From assembly GCF_021278985.1 (NCBI RefSeq), contig NZ_CP082833.1, forward strand, positions 2,542,001 to 2,606,000: a stretch of DNA of 64,000 bases, read 5' to 3'. A model generated the notes under the pieces. The model saw only the letters and a program-made list of their open reading frames with translations, did not search any database and was not told the DNA's origin. Position numbers and translations under genes: made by a program. Shown piece after piece: positions 46,296 to 56,833 of this stretch. The stretch is from Citrobacter rodentium NBRC 105723 = DSM 16636. GTDB taxonomy: Bacteria > Pseudomonadota > Gammaproteobacteria > Enterobacterales > Enterobacteriaceae. Every line of letters begins with the position of its first letter. Position 1 is the stretch's first letter.

Positions 46296-47352
46296 GGCTT
46301 TGTTGAATAAATCAGATTTCGGGTAAGTCTCCCCCGTAGCGGGTTGTGTTTTCAGGCAATACGCACGCTTTCAGGCATACCTGCTTTCGTCATTTTGTTC
46401 AGCGCTCGTACCAGGGCCATAGCCTCCGCAACCTGACCATCGTAGTCACGCAGCGTCAGTGAACCCCCGAACAGCTGTTTTACCCGGTACATCGCCGTTT
46501 CCGCTATCGAGCGACGGTTGTAATCTGTTGTCCATTTCCACCGCGCATTACTCCCGGTCATTCGCTGATTAGCCACTGCACGGTTACGGTCTGCATATTC
46601 ACCGGGCCAGTAACCCGCACCTTTTCGGGGAGGAATAAGCGCGCTGATTTTTTTGCGGCGCAGTTCATCGTGACAGAGCCGGGTATCGTAAGCCCCGTCT
46701 GCCGCGGCTGCCCTGATTTTTCTGTGAGTCTGCCGGATAAGGCCCGGGAAGGCTTCTGAGTCCGTGACGTTATTCAGCGACAGGTCTGCACAGACAACTT
46801 CATGTGTGTTGCTGTCAACAGCAAGATGCAACTTTCGCCAGATACGACGGCGCTCTTTGCCGTGCTTTCTGACTTTCCATTCGCCTTCACCAAAGACCTT
46901 CAGCCCGGTGGAATCAATCACCAGGTGTGCGATTTCACCCCGGGTGGACGTTTTGAAACTGACATTAACCGACTTTGCCCGCTTACTGACACTGGTGTAA
47001 TCCGGGCAGCGCAACGGAACGTTCATCAGGGCAAAAATGGAATCAATAAAACCCTGCGCAGCCCGCAGGGTCAGCCGGAATACGCGTTTAATCACCAGAA
47101 CGGTGGTGATGGCGAGATCAGAATAGCGCTGGGGCCTTCCTCGTGATGAAGGTGTTGCCGACTCATACCAGGCCTGAATCGCCTCATCATCCAGCCAGAA
47201 AGTGAGGGAGCCACGGTTGATGAGAGCTTTGTTGTAGGTGGACCAGTTGGTGATTCTGAACTTTTGCTTTGCCACGGAATGGTCTGTGTTGTCGGGAGGA
47301 TGCGTGATCTGATCCTTCAACTCAGCAAAAGTTCGATTTATTCAACAAAGCC
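46296..47352 (-). mobile_element. IS903/IS102-like insertion sequence (IS5 family), 1057 bp
   Basis: The element is bounded by perfect 18-bp terminal inverted repeats, GGCTTTGTTGAATAAATC at the left and GATTTATTCAACAAAGCC at the right. It is flanked by perfect 9-bp direct repeats AATAAAAAA (46287-46295 and 47353-47361). The 1057-bp length, 18-bp ends and 9-bp duplication are those of the IS903 group of IS5. IS102 is the member I would suspect. The perfect duplication suggests a recent, unrearranged insertion. Confidence 0.95.
46352..47275 (-). CDS. IS903-group transposase (DDE)
   Basis: A single-frame transposase with DDE catalytic residues: DSTGLKVFGEG (Asp), DGAYDTR (Asp) and the Y-(2)-R-(3)-E-(6)-K signature as YNRRSIAETAMYRVK. 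From the GTG at 47273-47275 (reads as MAKQKFRITNW) it is 307 residues, the IS903 length; a TTG start at 47320 would add 15. It fills most of the element and is intact, so the insertion sequence may still move. Confidence 0.93.
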   Translation of the reverse strand: MAKQKFRITNWSTYNKALINRGSLTFWLDDEAIQAWYESATPSSRGRPQRYSDLAITTVLVIKRVFRLTLRAAQGFIDSIFALMNVPLRCPDYTSVSKRAKSVNVSFKTSTRGEIAHLVIDSTGLKVFGEGEWKVRKHGKERRRIWRKLHLAVDSNTHEVVCADLSLNNVTDSEAFPGLIRQTHRKIRAAAADGAYDTRLCHDELRRKKISALIPPRKGAGYWPGEYADRNRAVANQRMTGSNARWKWTTDYNRRSIAETAMYRVKQLFGGSLTLRDYDGQVAEAMALVRALNKMTKAGMPESVRIA

Positions 47353-48375
47353 AATAAAAAATTAAAAATAAATAAAGAACTGTTAATGCGCCTCGCGCCG
47401 CTGCTGAGCCTGCTTATTCTGCTTGTTTTCTTCAGCTTCAGTTCACCGTTTTTCTTTAATACCGAAAACCTGATGACCATCGCGCTGCAAACGTCGGTGA
47501 TTGGCATTATGGCGATTGGCGTGACCTTTGTGATTATCACCGCCGGGATCGACCTGTCGTTAGGGTCCGTTGTCGCCTTTTCCGGCGTCGCGGTCGGGCT
47601 GTGCGCCACGCTTGGTCTGCCGCTGCCAGTCTGCATCCTGGCTGGTGTGATCGCTGGCGCGCTCTGCGGCTACGTCAACGGACTGCTGGTGACCAAAATG
47701 ACCATTCCGCCGTTTATCGCCACGCTGGGGCTGATGATGTCGGTGAGGGGCATCAACATGGTGATGACCGATGGCCGCGCCATTTACTTTGCTGATTATC
47801 CCACCTTCAGGCTGCTGGCGCAGGGGCGCTTGTTCGATGTGCTGCCGTATCCGGTGTTTTACCTGCTGATTGTGGCGCTGGTGGCCGCCTACATCCTGAA
47901 GAAGACAGTGATTGGCCGCTATGTGTACGCCGTCGGCAGCAATGAAGTGGCGGCGCACCTGTCCGGTATTAAGGTCCAGCGGGTCAAAATTTTCGTTTAC
48001 GCCTTCTGCGGGCTGTTGACCGGCATCGCCGGGGTGATTCTGGCCTCACGTCTGAACTCCGGCCAGCCGACCGTCGGCGTCGGCTACGAGCTGGAGGCGA
48101 TTGCGGCGGTGGTAATTGGCGGCACCAGCCTGATGGGCGGCATCGGCACCATTGGCGGCACCATTATTGGCGCCTTCATTATGAGCGTACTGAAAAATGG
48201 CCTGAACCTGATGGGCGTTTCCCAGTTCTGGCAAATGGTGGCGATGGGCATAGTGGTGGTCGCCGCCGTGTATCTCGATACGCTGCGCAAGAAAATTCGT
48301 TGATTACGCTCCCGGCAGTCACGGGGATTACAGACCCTGCCGTAAAAGGGTGAGACATTAAATCGGAGTTATACA

Positions 48376-49326
48376 ATGAAAACCAGGCATTTTGTTTATG
48401 CGTTATCCCTGCTGGCGTGCATCACTTCCGGCGCGCTGGCGAAAGATTTTAATCTTCCGGTGATCAGTAAAGGCTTCCAGCATGAGTTCTGGCAGACCGT
48501 AAAAATGGGGACTGAAGCGGCGGCGAAAGAGTTGGGGGATAAAACCAGCTACGTCGGGCCTGCCGATGAAACGCAGATCGCCGAGCAGATTCAGCTCGTA
48601 GAAAACGCGATGGCGCAGAAGCCGAACGGCCTGCTGCTGGCGGCGCTGGACGCCAACGCGCTGGCGCCGCTGGTGGAAACCGCCAGTTCGCGCGGCATCA
48701 AGGTGGTGACCTTTGATTCCGGCGTCAACTCCACGATTCCGGTCAGCTTTGTGGCGACCAATAACCGCAAGGCCGGGGCGGAAGCGGCGGACGCGCTGGC
48801 GGCGCAGGTCAATCAGAAAGGCAAAGTCGGCATTATCGCCCACGTTGCGGGCACCTCATCGGCGATTGAGCGCTCCGAGGGCTTTATCGCGCGGATGAAG
48901 GAAAAGTACCCGGACATTCAGGTGCTGCCAGTGCAGTACAGCGATGGCGATCCGCAAAAAGCGATGGATAAAACCATTGATATGATTCAGGCCAACCCGG
49001 ATCTGGCGGGGATCTACGGCACTAATGAGGGATCAACGCTGGGCGTCGCCAACGCCATCGACAGCCAGAATCTGAAAGGGAAAGTAAAGGTCATCGGCTT
49101 TGACAGCACCGAAGCCATTATTAATTTCCTTAACGCCGGAGTGATTCAGGGCTTTGTGGTGCAGGATGCGTATCAGATTGGCTATCAGGGCATCAAAACC
49201 CTGAACGCCGCGCTGTCCGGGCAAACGGTGCCAAAAGAGATTGATATTCCGGTGAAGTTTGTCAGTGCGCAAAATATCAATACGCCGGAAATAGACAAGC
49301 TGTTACATCCGTTCGGTAAAAAGTAA
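48376..49326 (+). CDS. Periplasmic sugar-binding protein of ABC transporter (RbsB type)
   Basis: A 316-residue substrate-binding protein with a signal peptide (MKTRHFVYALSLLACITSGALA, mature start KDFNLPVISKG). The fold is periplasmic-binding type 1 (Peripla_BP_4), as in ribose and galactose binders. Visible elements are VETASSRGIKVVTFDSGVNS near residue 96, GTNEGSTLGVANAID near residue 215 and VIGFDSTEAIINFLNAGVIQGFVVQD near residue 240. It is intact, but its ATPase and permease partners are broken. L-fucose is the likely ligand from position between fuc genes; this is inference. Confidence 0.9.
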   Translation: MKTRHFVYALSLLACITSGALAKDFNLPVISKGFQHEFWQTVKMGTEAAAKELGDKTSYVGPADETQIAEQIQLVENAMAQKPNGLLLAALDANALAPLVETASSRGIKVVTFDSGVNSTIPVSFVATNNRKAGAEAADALAAQVNQKGKVGIIAHVAGTSSAIERSEGFIARMKEKYPDIQVLPVQYSDGDPQKAMDKTIDMIQANPDLAGIYGTNEGSTLGVANAIDSQNLKGKVKVIGFDSTEAIINFLNAGVIQGFVVQDAYQIGYQGIKTLNAALSGQTVPKEIDIPVKFVSAQNINTPEIDKLLHPFGKK

Positions 49327-49467
49327 GCTCATTGGGGGCGGTATGGCCGCCCCCTCTGCTGCCTGGCGATCGCGTGCTCGCGCTTAACCAACTGATGCCG
49401 TAGGATAAAGTTATAAAACGCTTTTATGACTGGCAATTGACGCCTGGACGGTGACTGAGGCAAATAC

Positions 49468-50466
49468 ATGGCTAAGACAGTAGAACAGATAGCCGACGAT
49501 CTCAATTTATCGGTTACGACCGTGAGACTGGTGCTGAATGGAAAAGCTGAACAGTATCGAATCAGCCTCAAAACACAAACGCGGATAAATGACTATGTCG
49601 AGCGCTATGGCTATGTGATCAACCACTCCGCCCGCAGCCTGAAGCTGAATAAAACCTATACCCTGGGGTTAATTGTTCCCAACCTTTCCAACGTTTTCTT
49701 CGCCACGCTGGCGGAAAAGCTTGAGCAACGCTGTCGCCGCTCCGGCTACCAGCTGATGATCAGCTGCACCTACGATGACGTGGATTATGAGAATAAATTA
49801 ACCAAAGCGTTAATCGCCCGTAACGTTGACGGCCTCTTTATCGTTCCTTCGACGTTAGAGAATCAGCAGCACCATTTACGTCAGGTCAGGAAGCCAATGG
49901 TGCTGCTGGACCGCGATTTTAAATACACCGATAACGCGCTGGTGGAGAGTCATAACCTGTCCGGCGGCGAGCAGTTAACCCGTCATTTACTGGATGCGCA
50001 AAAGCTGCCGGTGTGGTTTCTGGTCGGCGACACCGGTTTACCCAGCATCAGCGATCGTCTGGCTGGTTATCTCAGCGCGTTAAGCCAACAGGGCATTACG
50101 CATCGCGAGTGGGTGCGCGAAGGGCCGGTCAACACCCCGGAAGGGGGATACGAGATTATGCAAAAGCTTATGGATGAACAGGGATGCCCGCAGGCGTTTA
50201 TCGCCTCGTCGTTGCCGGTGCTGGAAGGGGCGGTGAGAGCCATCCGCGATCGCGTCGGCGTGGTGCCGCCGGAGATCGATATTGGCACCTTTGACGAACA
50301 TCCGATGCTGGGATTCCTGTCGAATAACGTCTGGTCAATGCAGCAGGACGAGAACGCCTGGGCGGAGAAGGCTTTCGACATGATGCTCAGCGCCATAGAA
50401 GGCCAGCCGGTGAAAGAGACCGTAAAAGTCGACATGAAATTAATCACGCGCTTACGACAACAATAA
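49468..50466 (+). CDS. LacI-family transcriptional regulator of the fucose region
   Basis: A 332-residue LacI/GalR-type regulator. The N-terminal helix-turn-helix is TVEQIADDLNLSVTTVRLVL (about residues 4-23), the hinge reads YVINHSARSLKL near residue 50, and the sensor domain begins TLGLIVPNLSNVFFATLAEKL. It lies between the binding-protein gene and fucA, on the same strand. The two identical 16-bp palindromes in the divergent fucI/transporter promoter are its most likely targets. E. coli K-12 has no such gene in its fuc locus, so this regulator came with, or replaced, part of the system. Confidence 0.9.
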   Translation: MAKTVEQIADDLNLSVTTVRLVLNGKAEQYRISLKTQTRINDYVERYGYVINHSARSLKLNKTYTLGLIVPNLSNVFFATLAEKLEQRCRRSGYQLMISCTYDDVDYENKLTKALIARNVDGLFIVPSTLENQQHHLRQVRKPMVLLDRDFKYTDNALVESHNLSGGEQLTRHLLDAQKLPVWFLVGDTGLPSISDRLAGYLSALSQQGITHREWVREGPVNTPEGGYEIMQKLMDEQGCPQAFIASSLPVLEGAVRAIRDRVGVVPPEIDIGTFDEHPMLGFLSNNVWSMQQDENAWAEKAFDMMLSAIEGQPVKETVKVDMKLITRLRQQ

Positions 50467-50512
50467 CCCGCGCGATAAAACAGCCATTGAACCGATTACC
50501 CGGAGAACCGTG

Positions 50513-51160
50513 ATGGAAAGAACCCAGCTATCCCGCGAAATCATTGAAACCTGTCTTGAAATGACGCGCCTGGGGTTAAACCAGGGAACCGCAGGCAACG
50601 TCAGCGCACGCTATCAGGACGGAATGTTGATTACGCCAAGCGGCGTGCCTTACGAGCGCATGACGGAAAAGATGATCGTTTTTGTCGGTAACGATGGCGA
50701 TTATGAAGAGGGAAAACTGCCCTCCAGCGAGTGGCGTTTTCATCTGGCGGCCTATCAGACGCGCCCGGACGCCTATGCCGTCGTGCATAACCATGCGATT
50801 CATTGCACCGCGGTTTCCATTCTTAACCGTCCCATACCGGCCATTCATTACATGATTGCCGCGGCGGGAGGTAATTCCATTCCCTGCGCGCCCTACGCCA
50901 CCTTCGGCACGCGTGAGCTTTCGGAACACGTCGCCGTGGCGCTCAGGAACCGCAAAGCCACGCTGTTGCAGCATCATGGTTTAATCGCCTGTGAAGCGAA
51001 TCTGCAAAAGGCGCTGTGGCTGGCGCATGAGGTGGAAGTGCTGGCGCAGCTGTATCTGAGCACGCTGGCGGTGGTCGACCCGGTGCCGGTACTGTCGGAT
51101 GAGGAGATTGCCGTGGTGCTGGAGAAGTTCAAAACTTACGGCTTACGGATTGAAGAATAA
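50513..51160 (+). CDS. fucA: FucA, L-fuculose-1-phosphate aldolase
   Basis: FucA is a class II zinc aldolase that splits L-fuculose-1-phosphate to dihydroxyacetone phosphate and L-lactaldehyde. The 215-residue protein equals E. coli. Substrate and zinc residues are in LNQGTAGNVSARYQDGMLITPSG near residue 22, the catalytic Glu in KLPSSEWRFHLAAYQ near residue 73, the zinc histidines in VVHNHAIHCTA near residues 92-94, and a third in LLQHHGLIAC near 155. A GTG three bases earlier is possible. fucO (lactaldehyde reductase), which follows in E. coli, is absent; xni comes next. Confidence 0.96.
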   Translation: MERTQLSREIIETCLEMTRLGLNQGTAGNVSARYQDGMLITPSGVPYERMTEKMIVFVGNDGDYEEGKLPSSEWRFHLAAYQTRPDAYAVVHNHAIHCTAVSILNRPIPAIHYMIAAAGGNSIPCAPYATFGTRELSEHVAVALRNRKATLLQHHGLIACEANLQKALWLAHEVEVLAQLYLSTLAVVDPVPVLSDEEIAVVLEKFKTYGLRIEE

Positions 51161-51170
51161 ACGCCTCACG

Positions 51171-51926
51171 CTATCGCGTCAGTCGTAGCTGCTGCAAATT
51201 GCCGTCAAGGTGTAAATCCGTTTGCAGACGGGCGATATCGCGACAGAGAAAGGCCATCTCTTTATGCGTTTCCAGCTTGTTGCGCCACTTTTCCGGCACC
51301 GCGGCAATATTCGCATAGAGGTCTTCCAGAGTCTGAAACTGCGCCAGCAGTTGGGTGGCGCTTTTCGGACCAATACCGGCGACGCCCGGCACTTTTGAGC
51401 TGCTGATCCCCGCCAGCCCCCAGTAATCAGGCAGTTGCTGCGGCGACACGCCGAACTCTTTGGCAATGAACGGCGCGTCCAGCCAGCGCTTCTGAAAGTA
51501 GTCGCGGATGCGCAGCGTGGGAGAGAGAAGCTGGCAATAGCCTTTGTCCGTCGACACAATGGTGGCCTGATGACCAGCCTGAGTCACTTTTACCGCCAGC
51601 GTCGCCGCCAGGTCGTCGGCTTCATTTCCGCTCGACATCCAACAGGCGACGCCGCGCTGTTCAAAGGCGGCGCGCAGGGAGGGCATCTCCTGCTGTAGTT
51701 CGTCCGGCATTGGCGGGCGACCGGCTTTGTAATCCGCAAGCCGCTGATGACGCCAGCTGCTGTTACGCGCCTCATCATCAAATACCGCCACGGCATGGGT
51801 CGGCTGGCTGTGAAGAATAAGCTGCTCCAGAGCGTGCTGGCAGGTCTCCACGCAGGGCGATCCCTGAACGGCATGAATGCGGCGAATTAAATTGAGCGCG
51901 TCGACAATAAGCAGATGGACAGCCAC
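51171..51926 (-). CDS. xni: Xni (ExoIX), flap endonuclease-like protein (GTG start)
   Basis: A 251-residue relative of the 5'-3' exonuclease domain of DNA polymerase I (FEN family). Acidic metal-binding residues are in VDALNLIRRIH near residue 8, FDDEARNSSWR near 50, GNEADDLAATLA near 102 and STDKGYCQLL near 126. The helix-hairpin-helix region is GISSSKVPGVAGIGPKSATQLL near 174. In E. coli the protein binds flap DNA but its nuclease activity is debated. The GTG start gives MAVHLLIVDALNL as in E. coli. Confidence 0.95.
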   Translation of the reverse strand: MAVHLLIVDALNLIRRIHAVQGSPCVETCQHALEQLILHSQPTHAVAVFDDEARNSSWRHQRLADYKAGRPPMPDELQQEMPSLRAAFEQRGVACWMSSGNEADDLAATLAVKVTQAGHQATIVSTDKGYCQLLSPTLRIRDYFQKRWLDAPFIAKEFGVSPQQLPDYWGLAGISSSKVPGVAGIGPKSATQLLAQFQTLEDLYANIAAVPEKWRNKLETHKEMAFLCRDIARLQTDLHLDGNLQQLRLTR

Positions 51927-51948
51927 GGTGTTCTCCCTTAACAACCTG

Positions 51949-52007
51949 CGGCTAGGGTAACATCCACGGCGGGGGGGAGGCGAGTTTTGTAACGTTTTGA
52001 TCCGTAG
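51949..52007. repeat. Left remnant of the 130-bp BIME array, cut by the IS621-like element
   Basis: The stretch GGTAACATCCACGGCGGGGG... to GTTTTGATCCGTAG repeats the inter-REP portion of the units found at 53358-53417 and 53488-53547. It ends at an AG dinucleotide (52006-52007), the recombination core. Confidence 0.85.
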
Positions 52008-52112
52008 ATACTGTTATCGCCTGCAAGCTTTTTTATTTTCCGCCTTACCGGATTGCAGGCATACCAGTCACAGCGCCGTCAGGCGCTGTTTTTTCATCCC
52101 TTCCACCATATT

Positions 52113-53286
<1,174 letters not shown>

Positions 53287-53288
53287 AG

Positions 53289-53634
53289 GCCTGATAAGCG
53301 AAGCGCCATCAGGCAATAAATGCCGGATGGCGGCTGGGCCTTATCCGGCCTACAATCTGTGGGTAGGGTAACATCCACGGCAGGGAGAGGCGAGTTTTGT
53401 AACGTTTTGATCCATAGGCCTGATAAGCGAAGCGCCATCAGGCAATAAATGCTGGATGACGGCTGGCGCCTTATCCGGCCTACAATCTGTGGGTAGGGCA
53501 ACATCCACGGCAGGGAGAGGCGAGTTTTGTAACGTTTTGATCCGTAGGCCTGATAAGCGAAGCGCCATCAGGCAATAAATGTCGGATGACGGCAGGCGCC
53601 TTATCCGGCCTACAACCCTATCAGGCCTACGGAT
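53289..53634. repeat. Tandem REP/BIME array, ~130-bp units
   Basis: The REP unit GGCCTGATAAGCGAAGCGCC...TTATCCGGCCTAC recurs at 53288, 53417 and 53547 (steps of 129 and 130 bp). The copies are joined by a nearly identical linker (TGGGTAGGGTAACATCCACG... GTTTTGATCC). With the left remnant at 51949, the array had at least three units before the IS621-like element entered the first. It fills the gap between the element and sdaB and contains no gene. Confidence 0.9.
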
Positions 53635-53642
53635 GCCGGGAT

Positions 53643-55010
53643 TTAATCGCAGGCGACGATCTTCATCGCCAGGCCGCCGCGAGAGGTTTCGCGGTATTTG
53701 GCGTTCATGTCTTTCCCGGTTTCGTACATGGTTTCGATCACTTTATCGAGGCAGACGCGGGGTTCGCTGGTGCGGCGCAGCGCCATACGCGCGGCGTTGA
53801 CCGCTTTCACCGAGGCGATGGCGTTACGTTCGATGCACGGCACCTGCACCTGACCGGCTACCGGATCGCAGGTTAAACCGAGGTTGTGCTCCATACCGAT
53901 TTCCGCCGCGATGCACACCTGCGCCGGACTGCCGCCGAGCAGTTCCGCCAGACCGGCCGCCGCCATCGAGCACGCCACGCCCACCTCGCCCTGACAGCCC
54001 ACTTCCGCGCCGGAAATCGAGGCGTTCATTTTGTACAGCGAACCAATAGCGCTGGCGACCAGCATATAGCGGGCCAGCGAGTTGGCGTTCACTTCGCGGA
54101 TGAACTTGTCGTAGTAGGCCAGCACCGCCGGAACAATGCCGCACGCGCCGTTAGTCGGGGCGGTCACTACCCGTCCACCGGCGGCGTTCTCTTCGTTAAC
54201 CGCCAGTGCGAACATGTTGATCCAGTCCACGACCGCCATCGGATCGGTGGTGGTTTTATCCTGGCTGACCAGCATACGGCGCAGCGCTGCCGCACGACGC
54301 GGTACGCGCAGTTTGCCGGGCAGAACGCCTTCGGTGCTGATGCCGCGCTCAATGCCGCTGCGCATCACTTCCCAGACGCTGGCAAAATGCTGTTCCAGCT
54401 CCTCTTTGCTGTGCAGCGCCAGTTCGTTTTGCATCATCAGGCCGGAAAGCGACAGTCCGGTTTCCTGACAGTGTCTTTGCAGATCGGCAGCGGATTTATA
54501 GGGATAAGGCACGTTGACCGGCGCGCTGTTGGGCAAGCCGAAATGTTCTTCATCAACGATAAAGCCGCCGCCAATGGAGTAATACGTCTGGCTGTAGAGA
54601 ACGGTTTCGCCCGCCAGCGCGGTAATGCGCATTCCGTTCTCATGCAGAGAGAGATTATCGGCATGGAAATTCATGCACTTATCCACCGGGAACTCAACCT
54701 CATGCTGACCGTTCGCCAGCAGCAGGCGTCCGTGGGTGTTGACATCCTGAATGAAGCTCGGGATAGCGTCGATGTCGACGGTGTCCGGCAAGTTTCCGGC
54801 CAGACCCATAATGATCGCGATATCGGTGTGGTGGCCTTTCCCGGTCAGGGAGAGGGAACCGTACACATCAACCACGACGCGGGTGACATCGGTAAGGAGA
54901 TGGCGGGCAATCAGATCGTCCGTGAACTGCTTGCCTGCTTTCATTGGCCCCACGGTATGGGAGCTGGAAGGGCCAATGCCGATTTTGAAAATATCGAAGA
55001 CGCTAATCAT
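53643..55010 (-). CDS. sdaB: SdaB, L-serine dehydratase 2
   Basis: SdaB deaminates L-serine to pyruvate and ammonia with an oxygen-labile 4Fe-4S cluster. The 455-residue protein equals E. coli. The N-terminal SDH_beta domain begins MISVFDIFKIGIGPSSSHTVGPM. The alpha domain carries the cluster cysteines, including TNGACGIVPAVL near residue 340 and GAEVGCQGEVGVACSMAAAGL near residue 384, and ends near the C-terminus in a conserved Cys-Asp. It is downstream of the serine importer sdaC on the same strand. Confidence 0.96.
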   Translation of the reverse strand: MISVFDIFKIGIGPSSSHTVGPMKAGKQFTDDLIARHLLTDVTRVVVDVYGSLSLTGKGHHTDIAIIMGLAGNLPDTVDIDAIPSFIQDVNTHGRLLLANGQHEVEFPVDKCMNFHADNLSLHENGMRITALAGETVLYSQTYYSIGGGFIVDEEHFGLPNSAPVNVPYPYKSAADLQRHCQETGLSLSGLMMQNELALHSKEELEQHFASVWEVMRSGIERGISTEGVLPGKLRVPRRAAALRRMLVSQDKTTTDPMAVVDWINMFALAVNEENAAGGRVVTAPTNGACGIVPAVLAYYDKFIREVNANSLARYMLVASAIGSLYKMNASISGAEVGCQGEVGVACSMAAAGLAELLGGSPAQVCIAAEIGMEHNLGLTCDPVAGQVQVPCIERNAIASVKAVNAARMALRRTSEPRVCLDKVIETMYETGKDMNAKYRETSRGGLAMKIVACD

Positions 55011-55070
55011 AGGACTTCCATTACTTGAATCTCAGGGAGGTAGCGCCGCCGGGAAGCGGCGCTGTCAAAC

Positions 55071-56360
55071 TTAGCTGAACAGGGAGTAGAAAATCGCGGA
55101 GATAGCAATCAGGCCCATAATAACAACGAAGACGTTGCTGATGTGGCCGCTGTATTTACGCATTGCCGGGACTTTCTGGATGGCGTACATCGGCATCAGG
55201 AACAGAATCATCGCGATGATCGGCCCGCCCAGGGTTTCAATCATACCGAGGATGCTTGGGTTCAGTGTGGCGACAATCCAGGTGGTCACCAGCATGAACA
55301 GCGCGGTAATGCGGTTCAGCTTATTGATCTCGATGGTTTTGCCTTTACCACGCAGCGACTTGATCACCATGCCGTTGAAGCCTTCACGCGCGCCCAGGTA
55401 GTGGCCGAGGAAGGATTTGGTGATAGCGATCATCGCGATGATCGGCGCCATCCAGGCGATGATCGGCGCGTTAAAGTGGTTCGCCAGGTAGGACAGAATC
55501 GAGATGTTCTGCTCTTTGGCCGCCGCCAGATCCGCCGGGGAGAGGCTCAGTACGCAGCTGAAGACGAAGAACATAACGGTCAGCACCATCATGATGTGGG
55601 CGAACGCCAGAATCTTAGAACATTTTTTCTCAGCGCCTTCGCCGTACTCTTCACGCTTCGCTACCGCAAAGGAAGAGATAATTGGCGAGTGGTTGAAGGA
55701 GAACACCATCACCGGAATCGCCAGCCACAGGGTCATCCACAGGCCGTTGCCGGTAGAGGCGGCGGTGTTAAAGGACAATGTCTCCAGCGCCGCGCCGCTC
55801 CACTGCGGGATCAGGTACAGCGCCAGCAGCATCAGCGCCGCCACGAACGGGAACACCAGGATGCTCATCGCCTTAACGATCATCTGTTCGCCAAAACGCA
55901 CGATGGTCATCATCCCGACGATCAGGATCAGCGACAAAATCGCGCGCGGCGGCGGGGTGATGGCTAACTGATGCGCCAGGAAGCTTTCCACCGTGTTGGT
56001 AATCGCCACGCTGTAAACCAGCAGAATCGGGTAGATCGCGAAGAAGTACAGCAGGGTGATCAGCTTACCGGCGCCGATGCCAAAATGTTCTTCAACCACT
56101 TCGGTGATGTCTTCACCGGGGTTTTTACCGGACAGCACGAAGCGGGTCAGGCCGCGGTGCGCAAAGAAGGTCATCGGGAAAGCGAGAATCGCCATGATGA
56201 TCAACGGAATCATGCCGCCGACGCCTGCGTTAATTGGCAGGAACAGAACGCCTGCGCCGATAGCCGTGCCGTAAAGGCCCAGCATCCACATGGTGTCAGT
56301 CTTGCGCCATGTGCTTCGGGATTCAATCGAAGCAATAGTGCTGGTTTGAGTGGTTTCCAT
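55071..56360 (-). CDS. sdaC: SdaC, serine:proton symporter
   Basis: An inner-membrane serine transporter of the HAAAP (STP) family, paired with SdaB for serine use as carbon source. The 429-residue protein has about eleven hydrophobic segments and the family segment LGLYGTAIGAGVLFLPINAG near residue 28. It also serves as a phage C1 receptor in E. coli. sdaC is promoter-proximal, 60 bp from sdaB. Confidence 0.96.
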   Translation of the reverse strand: METTQTSTIASIESRSTWRKTDTMWMLGLYGTAIGAGVLFLPINAGVGGMIPLIIMAILAFPMTFFAHRGLTRFVLSGKNPGEDITEVVEEHFGIGAGKLITLLYFFAIYPILLVYSVAITNTVESFLAHQLAITPPPRAILSLILIVGMMTIVRFGEQMIVKAMSILVFPFVAALMLLALYLIPQWSGAALETLSFNTAASTGNGLWMTLWLAIPVMVFSFNHSPIISSFAVAKREEYGEGAEKKCSKILAFAHIMMVLTVMFFVFSCVLSLSPADLAAAKEQNISILSYLANHFNAPIIAWMAPIIAMIAITKSFLGHYLGAREGFNGMVIKSLRGKGKTIEINKLNRITALFMLVTTWIVATLNPSILGMIETLGGPIIAMILFLMPMYAIQKVPAMRKYSGHISNVFVVIMGLIAISAIFYSLFS

Positions 56361-56833
56361 CAGTTTCTCCTGGAGGATGCTAAATGTCAGGTTGCTGGTC
56401 TAATCCAATGAAAAAAGGCCTGACCGAAAAACGAAACTTCATCAAAGACGATTTTTATATAATTTTTCGCCGTAATAATTTGCGGGCGGAAAGATACAGA
56501 TAACCAATAAATCTATCAGTGATCGCGATCTCAAATGCAATAATCCACTTTTAAAATCGATGAAACCGGATCATTAATCTGTCAAAAAATCATCATGGCG
56601 AATTAACGCGCGCGAAGACTAGCATTAACGAGATGGGTTCTGAAAGTTTCCTGATATATATTCGAAGATTACTCTGTGCAGAGGTTGTTTTTTAGAGGTT
56701 TATGACGACTAATAATCGTTAAGGATGATAAAACACGGCGGCATTATCCAGGTAATCGTTTGCGCGCTAAAGTATTTTGTATGACATATAAATAAGGTTA
56801 ATTAATTTTTGCGGCTATCTCTTTGCTATACAT
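56361..56833. other. Gene-free stretch upstream of sdaC
   Basis: This ~470-bp AT-rich intergenic region should hold the sdaC promoter. I recognised no gene, sRNA, REP or confident operator in it. Confidence 0.6.

Larger units (their letters stand above)
46254..48303 (+). pseudogene. Sugar ABC transporter permease (RbsC type), split by an IS903-like element
   Basis: The gene starts at ATG 46254, 3 bp after the ATPase stop. It encodes 14 residues (MTISVTSSDSNNKK) and is then interrupted at 46296-47352. Removing the element and one copy of the 9-bp duplication rejoins the frame exactly, adding LKINKELL before the Met at 47386 and giving about 327 residues. The remaining open part (47386-48303, 305 residues) has the RbsC/AraH-type permease features: about eight to ten membrane segments and the motif GYVNGLLVTKMTIPPFIATLG. 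The leftover reading frame could start at 47386 but has no evident ribosome site or promoter, and its partner ATPase is frameshifted. Confidence 0.9.

Noticed and set aside
47386..48303. Stand-alone functional permease gene
   Set aside because: The frame joins exactly to the 14 codons before the IS element, so it is the 3' part of a split gene rather than an independent gene.
53886..55028. Plus-strand frame (380 codons) opposite sdaB
   Set aside because: Antisense shadow of sdaB without recognisable domains or ribosome site.
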